DNA from: Undaria pinnatifida
Lineage: Eukaryota > Sar > Phaeophyceae > Laminariales > Alariaceae
Direction: 5' to 3'
Assembly (NCBI GenBank): GCA_012845835.1
Contig: JABAKD010000006.1
Span: 11,328,945-11,392,944 of the forward strand
DNA: 64,000 nt
In this document: piece after piece, positions 56,730-64,000 of the stretch
How the letters are laid out: each line of letters starts with the position of its first letter
How positions within the stretch are numbered: the stretch's first letter is position 1
Notes under the pieces: model-generated
Databases searched by the model: none
What the model was told of the DNA's origin: nothing
What the model saw: the letters and a program-made list of their open reading frames with translations, nothing else
Made by a program: the position numbers and the translations under genes

Positions 56730-56905
56730 GATGTAGCTCACCCTTCATGCGACTCGCCCAACACCTCACGGTGCTTCGCGCTTGGTGCGCGATATTTGCC
56801 TATCGTGTGAAACTCCGACGTGCTCTGTTTCGGCATTGTAGGGAAGCGAGGGCCTATGGTCATACGAGGACGGCCGTACACGAAAAGAGTACCCCGCCCC
56901 CCCCC
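56730..56905 (+). repeat. Dispersed repeat F copy
   Basis: It reads CACCCTTCATGCGACTCGCC to GTACCCCGCC followed by a C run, the same as the copy 570 bases upstream with about one change in ten. Confidence 0.7.
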
Positions 56906-57055
56906 CCCGATGTGCCGCTATTTCTCATTAATATCGCTGTTACACTCGTATCCGATACCCGGTATCAAAATTGAAGCGTCGACGGGGCGGGGTGTGTCGG
57001 GGTTAATATCGGGTGACCGAAGACAATGCTCTTGCGGGATTCCTCTTATTAGTTC

Positions 57056-57185
57056 TGTGTTGTAGATGTAGTTCGTGAGAGCCTGATTTAAGTGGTACCA
57101 GGTACCAGATACCAGATACCCATTACCTACTGTATAGTACCACTTACATTAGGCTCTCGCGAACTGCACGTACAGCACAACACTC
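57056..57185. repeat. Imperfect inverted repeat around TACCAGGTACC
   Basis: GTAGTTCGTGAGAGCCTGAT followed by TTAAGTGGTACCA is mirrored by GTACCACTTACATTAGGCTC and TCGCGAACTGCACGTAC, arms of about 37 bases with a few mismatches. Confidence 0.75.
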
Positions 57186-57297
57186 TCAAGCGGTATCGTA
57201 CAAGGATATTGCCTGCGGTGAGACCTGTTATCCCCCCCCCCCTCCCCGTTTCTCCGTCCAGTTTGCTGTTGACAACAACACTTAGCTACGACACAAA

Positions 57298-58330
57298 TTG
57301 GAGAAAAAAAGTTGGCATCGTTTGAACATCGACCGGTCTACGGAGCTAGTGTCCATAGAGCAAAGCATCAACCGCGGCCCCGGCACCATACGATCAGTGG
57401 CTGAGGCAAACGCCGCCAAATGGTCGTCGCAGGCAAGCAACCACGACCGTTACCGTAGCCGGCGCCCTGACAATGACGGTCGCCGCGGCCACGACCCCTA
57501 CCACAAGCAACACCATAACCAAAACTCGCCGAGCCTTCTAGCGCTACCCAGACTTTCGCCAGCACCAACACGGCCACGACCATCCCACAAAATACCCAAA
57601 CGAGCATCTACACTGACAGCATGCCCATCCATGTCACGGACACTCACCGCTACAGCCTGGGCTCCCTAGCTGCTGCCGGACATAGCAATGCCCCTTGCCG
57701 AAGTACTAACAGTTTCCTAGTGTTCGTTGATGCCAGTGATGCGTCGCAGCATCTTAACGGCCGCACATTCCCTCGCTCACGGGGCAGCTTCTAGTGCCTC
57801 CGGTCCAGCAGCAAGGTTGGCGTTCGAGGCTACCGCCCGGAGAGGAGGCATGTGCGGCCACTAATGTCGTCGCACGTCTCATCACTGACAAGACCGACCG
57901 CCGGGCGATTGTCAGCACGCAGCAAGGGACACTGCAGTCCCCGGCACAAGGTCTGAAGCGCAGGCTGTAGCGATAGGCATCGGTGACATTGCAGCTAAAT
58001 GCCTGCTGGAAATGTTAGCAGTGGCGATTGAGCCGGCTCACGCTATCTAGGTGCGGATTGCTGGAGCTGACATTCGCGTTGGTTGTTCACTGAGTGCCTC
58101 CGTAAGCATGTTCTCGAGTATCGGAAGGGAGTCATCCGAGGGATCGGAGCAAGCGAGGGTCAATTATATGCGTTGTGTTGGAACTGATTGCCTTGCATGC
58201 ATTGCAGCGTCTGTAGGTTTGTGCAGGTACACGCCAAACACCTTTCTACGTGACCGCGACGCGACAGGCCACGGATATCGTCATCGCCCACCAAACAGCT
58301 TGATCACCTTCAATCAGTACTTAGCGCCTT
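57298..58330 (+). pseudogene. Decayed coding-like stretch, duplicated near 60.4 kb
   Basis: Frames here are short. Segments such as HVTDTHRYSLGSLA (57630) have a counterpart NVTDTHRCSLGARP near 60430, and FYVTATRQATDIVI (58240) a counterpart at 61640, in the same order. This implies a larger duplicated unit that includes copies 1-2 and 3-4 of the ORF family. No product is assigned. Confidence 0.35.
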
Positions 58331-58480
58331 GATGGGGTTGGCATAGGACACCAGATATATAGAGAGGTTCCCCACAAGCCACTCGCATCCGCCGCGGACT
58401 CGGGTTGCTGGAGAATGTCCCCCGTGAGGTCCTCCAGCCCGTCCATTGGGTTCTCCCTGGCAATGGGGAGGTGTTGGTTA
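58330..58480 (-). pseudogene. Unrecognised ORF family, copy 1 (fragment)
   Basis: The minus strand reads MDGLEDLTGDILQQPESAAD then ASGLWGTSLYIWCP, homologous to the other copies. Stops lie close by; it is a fragment. Confidence 0.4.
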
Positions 58481-58567
58481 TATAGCACTACCCACTGAGC
58501 TACGCAGTCACGTGGGTAGTGCTATATGTGACTGCGTAGCTCAGTGGGTAGTGCTATATAACCAACA
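58472..58567. repeat. Perfect 40-bp inverted repeat made of a tRNA 5' half
   Basis: 58472-58511 and 58528-58567 are exact reverse complements around a 16-base loop. The right arm includes TAGCTCAGTGGGTAG, a textbook tRNA A box. Confidence 0.95.
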
Positions 58568-59175
58568 AAATATATGTTTGGGAGTCCGCCAATTGACTCT
58601 CATCGACTCCGTAACAGGGATCCCCAGGGCTCTCCCGTCGCCACGCACTACCGTAGTACTCAGGAGCAAACTATCATAACCATTCACGTCTCCAGCGCGC
58701 ACGCTCGAAAATATGTTATTTCCTTTTTGCTTTTCCCGGAAGAAAGCGGAAATATGAAGTCGGTGGGACTCGAACCTACGACATATATTTCGTTAGTGAC
58801 TGCGTAACCCAGTGGGTGGTGCTATATAACCAACAAAATATTTGTTTGGGAGTCCACCAATTGACTCTCACCGACTTCCTAACAACCTCAGTAGGTAGTG
58901 CTATATAACCAACAATATATATGTTTGGGAGTCCGCCAATTGACTTTCATCGACTTCGCAACAGGGATCTTCGGGGCTCTCCCCTCGCCACGCACTACCG
59001 TAGTCCTCAGGAGCAAACTATCATAACCATTCACGTCTCCAGCGCGCACGCTCGCAAAGACCTTATTTCCTTTTTGCTTTTCCCGGAAAAAAAGCGGAAA
59101 TATGAAGTCGGTGGGACTCGAACCCACGACATATCTTTTGTTGGTTATATAGGTGACTGCGTAGCTCAATGGGTA
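58528..59175. repeat. Tandem units with tRNA-like halves in opposite orientation
   Basis: Three units start at 58528, 58797 (short) and 58885, and a fourth start is at 59152. Each opens on the plus strand with an A-box half (GTAGCTCAGTGGGTAG or variant). Full units close with GGTGGGACTCGAAC-CACGAC, which on the minus strand is a perfect B-box/T-arm (GGGTTCGAGTCCC). Both halves continue into the same CTATATAACCAACAAAA sequence, so they look like the two halves of one tRNA-like gene pulled apart by inversion. None folds as an intact tRNA in one strand. Confidence 0.75.
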
Positions 59176-59208
59176 GTGCTATCTAGCCAATAGGAGGGCA
59201 TCCTCCAA

Positions 59209-59571
59209 ATGACCGAGCACGACATTATGACCAGAGCCCACGGCGGCGCGGAGCGTCGCCAGTGTCGGATCAGCCTCGTATACAACTTTCGTGAACCCGA
59301 GTTTGCTTTGCCATGGACGGCGTTTAAAACTGCCTTGAATGCCGCTCGGAATATCATGCGCGGCCATTGCAAGGATGCCCTGATCGCCGGGGGGAACTTC
59401 GTGGACGAATTAGAGTACGCGGTGGTGTTTCTCCGGCACCTCAAGTCAATAATGGGCGCGAGCGGCCTCTTTCTTGTGGCGGACCTCTGTCTTGCGTTGA
59501 ATACAAGTCCGACTAGCGCAGCCAGAAGGATGACGGCCACACCCGTAGACGAATTACATCCAATGGGTTGA
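59209..59571 (+). pseudogene. Member of an unrecognised multi-copy ORF family, copy 2
   Basis: The 120-codon frame contains FVDELEYAVVFLRHL and MGASGLFLVADLCLAL. This aligns with segments at 61292-61567 (plus), 61600-62042 (minus) and 58330-58480 (minus) through the pattern D-LEDLV--LRH-ES-ADASGLY---D-YMYL. I do not recognise the family. Start codon and splice limits cannot be fixed. Confidence 0.4.
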
Positions 59572-60200
59572 CGCCAGCGGTTAAGAGAACACGGTCAGAC
59601 GCCGGGCTAAGATAGAAACATCGAAAACAACGACGCGTGCGCTCCAGGTCTCAATATTTTCATTCTCAACAAGTAATAATGCGGTTGGTATTATCTTACC
59701 AGGTACCTGGTGTAGTTCTACAGCCAAACTCTTAACACTGTTTGCCCCGCAGAATTCATGACGTACGGTACAGTATAGAGCAGCAGCAATGACATGTCAC
59801 GGAAGTACGATCTCGATATTTTTTCTGAGCGATGACGTCTCTACGTCGCTGAGCCAACCCCTCTTGGACGCCTCATGGGCTCTTGGCGCCTCATTGCAGC
59901 ACCATGTGACTGGACTCAGCGTCCAGCAAATGGAATTGCGTCAAATTCAGTACCATGGCACCTCGGAACCTAAGATAAACACAGTCGGCAACGAGCAGGG
60001 TATAAAAGAGAAAAACCTTTTGAATGTCAACAATGACTTTAAAACGTTGATGATTGCCATGCATGCTTGTTGTAATGGGATATGATGGCTCATATTCGGC
60101 CTTTACGTACAGTATGCACTTCTTATGCTGGGAAGACACAGCCAAACACGCATGGGGGATAGCTACAGTGTCGGGGTGGACGAGAGCCGATCGACGGCAT
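59572..60200. other. Between ORF-family copies: no gene recognised
   Basis: A 98-codon plus frame at 59789-60085 shows no recognised similarity. TACCAGGTACCTGGTG occurs at 59698. Confidence 0.4.
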
Positions 60201-61291
60201 TATCGTGCTCTAGAATTACTGTGAGCATTCCCGAACGAGTTCGCTACGCCGAGTAGCCCGTCCACTTGCACCTGTGGCTCCGTCCTAACCACTTTAGAAG
60301 CACCTTCCACGAAATATCGAACCGCGCCGACGGGGTATTTCCTCCTGTGTTCTTGGCCATGGCTGAGGCACACCATTCCCATTTATCCTAACATTACCAT
60401 TATCACCAGCACCGACACCCCGTGCACCCACAACGTCACGGACACCCACCGCTGCAGCCTGGGCGCTCGACCTGCTACCGGCGACTGCGGTGCCAGTGGC
60501 CTGCGCTGCCACCCGACGGTCGTTCCTGCTATAGACGCGGCGAATGACGTTGATTGCCGAGGATTCCTTGGCTCACGAGGCCAGCTTCGAACGATACCTG
60601 ACATATAAGTTCCTGGCGCCTACGTGATGGACGGCTGAAAACGCGGAATATACTATATCCAATCAGCGATAATGACGGTTGTAATATTTTGATCGGAGTT
60701 GGAGATGGAGATGACGGCCGATTGGTGGTGACATACGACGTCAACGACGGCGGTCACAGTTTCACAAACAGGCCGCCACGTCGCCTGCCTACCCTCAATT
60801 TCAACTGTACAAACGTGTATATTTTGCAATGAAATGCAATCGAAGGCAATCCAGCCGAACCCAGTCCAATGCAACGGCAGGATGCTCGCTTTCCTTGCAA
60901 GTCCACGGCTGGCTGCCTCCCTGGACTCCAGGACATCGCTCTAGAGGCACTCGGCAAAAAAACGCCGGGGTGGTGCCTCCAGCGTCTTATTTCCAGATGG
61001 TTTGGTCTCGCCCGATAGCCGACGCCAGCACCTACAGCAGGTACATGCTGGCGTAAACTTCTAGTTGATCTACGTCACCTCAAACAGGCATTTTCTGCCG
61101 CAGATGACTAGCATCGTCTGCCAGCCACTTCAGGGCGTCCAGCAGACTGGCAGAACTCAAGCTAAACAGCGGATGGTGTCGGCATCCATGGCTCGTAACG
61201 TCGCGATCACATGGAAAAACGTATGGGCGTGTAGTGTGAAAAATGTCTACACTGTATCAACTTTGCACACACCAATGCCTTTTGCGCCGCC

Positions 61292-61567
61292 GTGGGCTCT
61301 GCTCGGCAACTCATGCTCGGCCGCTTCGAACATATCCTGCACATTGTCGGGAAGAGCCACGCGGACAGCCTGGAGGATCTCGTGGTGGAGGTGCTCCGGC
61401 ACACCGAGTCTAAAGCGGACGCGAATGGTCTTTACCTCGAAACAGACGTACACATGTACTTAGCGTCATGTACCAACCCCACCGAGCTGTCCAGTAGATT
61501 GAAGGTGCTCAGGCAGAACTGGCGGGCGATGACTACGTCTGTGGTCCATGACGTCGAGGTCATGTAG
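61292..61567 (+). pseudogene. Unrecognised ORF family, copy 3
   Basis: The frame reads HADSLEDLVVEVLRHTESKA, DANGLYLETDVHMYLASC and, further on, MTTSVVHDVEVM before a stop at 61565. A downstream frame (GVTATIQAVDTIVTRTHNVR) matches one near 58240, suggesting a longer ancestral gene, now interrupted. Confidence 0.4.
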
Positions 61568-62042
61568 AAAAAGGCGTTCGGCGCGTTGCGTGCAAAACGT
61601 TTGTATGCAGTGTGCACGTAACGCGCCCAACGCCTTTTGGTGTGACTGCGACGATACAGGCCGTGGACACTATCGTCACCCGTACACACAACGTGAGGAC
61701 GATAAACGTGCTGGGCGTCCTGGTGGCATTGACATACAACGCCAATAGCATATATATGCCCGCTGTAACGTAGCAGTCGCTCGCATCCGCCATTGACTCG
61801 GGATGCCTGAGCCCCTTCACCACGAGGTCCTCCAGCTCGTCCTTGAGGCACTCCCGAATGATGTGCTGGGCATCACCCAAGTAGCGCAGCACGATGTGCC
61901 AAGCAGAGCCCAAGGTGGGGTTGCGTTGCTCTTGTCGGGTTGGCCTCGTATTAATGTTTCTTGGCAATTTCCATGACATCTGCAGCACAGAGGCAAACAC
62001 GACCAGGTATAGTCGATATTCCACGCACAGCGTTACGTACAC
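61560..62042 (-). CDS. Unrecognised ORF family, copy 4 (160 codons open)
   Basis: This is the longest open member: a hydrophobic start (YRLYLVVFASVLQMSW), then LGDAQHIIRECLKDELEDLV, VKGLRHPESMADAS, YMLLALYVNATRTPST and a Val/Thr-rich end. It overlaps copy 3 tail to tail. Whether it is expressed or a remnant is unknown. Confidence 0.35.
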   Translation of the reverse strand: MYVTLCVEYRLYLVVFASVLQMSWKLPRNINTRPTRQEQRNPTLGSAWHIVLRYLGDAQHIIRECLKDELEDLVVKGLRHPESMADASDCYVTAGIYMLLALYVNATRTPSTFIVLTLCVRVTIVSTACIVAVTPKGVGRVTCTLHTNVLHATRRTPFST

Positions 62043-64000
62043 AGGACATGGCTAGGGCGTCCTAACCATGGTCGACAAAAGTAGAGGAAGTGGACCGTCC
62101 GTGCAGTTCAAAACTCTATGGAAGGTGCTGGAAGAACTGTTAGATCAGAGCCGCAAATGCAAAAATAATCAGGCTGACCGTGTCACAAGATCAGCCTCGA
62201 CACCCTCTAAGGCGCCCAGGTGTATTATGCCTTCTTATGCTATTCTGAACCAAGACCAATCTGAGTACCATGGTGGGGTTTGCTGTCGAGCGAATGTGGA
62301 TCCCGGTGTGTGGGATAGTACAGTACACACGTGACAATGAAAGGTAAACCAACCAAACACGCTGCAATTTGATGCCCGGTTGCCGCCCGCGTAGCTGCTT
62401 CCCGGTAGCAGGTGGTTGAGACCAATATGGACCCTCCAGCGCTTTGTGCGTATTTATACGGCTTGGTCCAGCTCCATGCTGACGCCGGAACCTCCATTAG
62501 GCACTTGCTATCGTAAACAGCAAACTACTCCAAGTCATGGGCGTCAAATACCAGCCCCACAAGGATGGCCAGCAGGTTGATGGTGCCCATGCTGAATTGA
62601 CGGGTGATGGCGCCAGCCCATGGATGGTTGCCTCCCGGTACTCGAGAACATCACTTTTCAGTAACACAGCGAGTACCACCGAGATGACTCCCTCCAGCGA
62701 CCTGTACCCACATGGCCTGGTCCGGCTCAATTCCCACGCCGGACCCTCCAGCAGGCATATTTGCTGGTGCAAATGACTGCCAGGAAACTAACCTATATGC
62801 CTGACTGGTGCACGACGTCAAGGCCGCAAAACACAGTCATTTACGCCAGAAAGGGTTCGCTGGATGTGTCGGATTGGGTCATGGAAGTGGACCAAGCCAT
62901 CTGGGCGCAGACCACTGGAGGAACCATTTCGGCGTTGATCGTCCGCCGAGTGCGTGCAGAGTGACGTCCTCGAGAACAGGAGGAAATCATCCACGGGCCT
63001 GGGAGGCAATCGAGAGTCTAGGTTTTGTCTCTGGGGTCTCGGCTCAGTGCCATGTAGTTGAAGAAAGCGTTGGCCAACAAGTTTAGTTAACAAAGAAGTT
63101 GCAGTGCCTCGAATCAAGCACCGCGACAACCTGGGATTATAAGCAGGTGGTAGCGAGCAGAGTTGGAAGTAACCAATAACCTGACATGTTGTATTCGCAT
63201 TTATATGCTGTACTGGAATTGAGACCGTCTTGAGGACCAAAGTACGATTCTAATGCTATGCGGATGTATTTTCACTGTTCTTGTGGGCTATAGTACTGTA
63301 GTACTGATGGAAAGCCTGACGTGACCTCCGGTTAATGTTCCTATTCGTAGCGTGTTTTCGTTGACCTTAGTTTTTTTTCAAACTTGCAAACCTACAGACG
63401 CTACACAGCGTAGTTCAAGGCAACCTAGTCCAACACACCGCAATGACTTGATGGTCGCTTGCCTCCCGGATGGCTGCCTCTCGGTGCTCGAGAACGACAG
63501 CGAGATGGATCCTCCAGCGATCTGTACCCACATGGCTTCATTTGGCTCCATGAAGACGCCGGGATTCCTAGTAGGCACATGCTCCAGAACGACAAACTGC
63601 TCTTACGTACCTGGCGTGATATACCGTACCCACCAGGACGGCCGGCAAGTTGACGAGGCTCAAGCAAAATTGGCGGTTGGTGGCGACGCCAGTACATGGA
63701 CGGCTGCCTCCCGGTGCTCGTGATCATCACGCAGCGGGCGGCGAAGAATACCAGGATGAATTCCCCAGGAGCTTATACCCAGATGGCTTCCCCAGCCGCC
63801 TGTACCCAGATGGCTTGATCCGGTTTTAAGCCGACGCCGGCACCTTCAGCATGCACTTGCTAGAGCATAATGACCACCAGGTGATGGCGCTACACATCTG
63901 GCTGGTACACGATGCGGAGGTTATAGAACAGGCAGCCGTTTACGCCAGCAATGCGCTGCTGGGGGTGCCAGCACCAGCCATGGGTTCGGATAAAGCTATC

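Larger units (their letters stand above)
60998..63990. repeat. Tandem degenerate coding-like units (CTGTACCCACATGGCTTGGT)
   Basis: Units near 60998, 62459, 62715, 63533 and 63785 share GGCTTGGTCCGGCTC, GCCGACGCCGGCACC and TTCAGCAGGCACTTGCT, often preceded by GGCTGCCTCCCGGTGCTCGA (62626, 63468, 63700). In the last unit the plus strand reads ADAGTFSMHLLEHNDHQVMA then WLVHDAEVIEQAAVYASNAL, open to the window end, while sister units are frameshifted. They look like decaying copies of one protein segment, spaced about 250 bases in places. Confidence 0.6.

Noticed and set aside
58528-59190. Functional tRNA genes
   Set aside because: A- and B-box halves lie on opposite strands and the acceptor and anticodon stems do not pair fully in any one orientation.

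Overview
This is a eukaryotic nuclear window, repeat-rich and gene-poor. Exons are bounded by GT/AG sites, introns run 0.3 to 2.9 kb and are full of transposon remnants, and there are no operons or ribosome binding sites. The copia lineage, the abundance of small mobile elements inside introns and the style of the predicted proteins fit a stramenopile alga, most likely a brown alga. That placement is inference.

Two spliced genes can be assembled by eye. On the minus strand, about 4.2-17.4 kb, seven exons whose phases all agree encode serine O-acetyltransferase (first step of cysteine synthesis). It has the whole catalytic left-handed beta-helix, the DH-G-TG and DRHP active-site motifs, and a C-terminal isoleucine like the one that anchors SAT to O-acetylserine sulfhydrylase. 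Its extreme 5' end was not found. On the plus strand, 45.8-53.8 kb, about six exons encode a roughly 1,000-residue protein that I do not recognise: a helical N-terminus, then long low-complexity tracts and basic clusters. No other complete, convincing gene was found.

Layout: 1-4.2 kb, tandem and dispersed repeats. 4.2-17.4 kb, the SAT gene with repeat-loaded introns. 17.4-34 kb, mostly mobile-element debris, with one Gly/Ala-rich open stretch at 23.8-24.6 kb that could be coding. 34.1-39.5 kb, a palindromic, broken Ty1/copia element: an inverted repeat with arms of about 2.3 kb around a gag-protease fragment. 39.5-45.8 kb, small elements, including one of 766 bp with clear terminal inverted repeats (43.0-43.8 kb) and a MITE that is also present at 3.2 and 12.1 kb. 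45.8-53.8 kb, the unrecognised gene. 53.8-57.2 kb, tandem duplications and dispersed repeats. 57.2-64 kb, a cluster of decayed, homologous protein-coding units on both strands with tRNA-like halves between them.

The two genes do not obviously work together. No CRISPR, phage or bacterial system is present. Exon limits come from reading frame, splice consensus and, for SAT, known family sequence; transcript data would be the decisive test.
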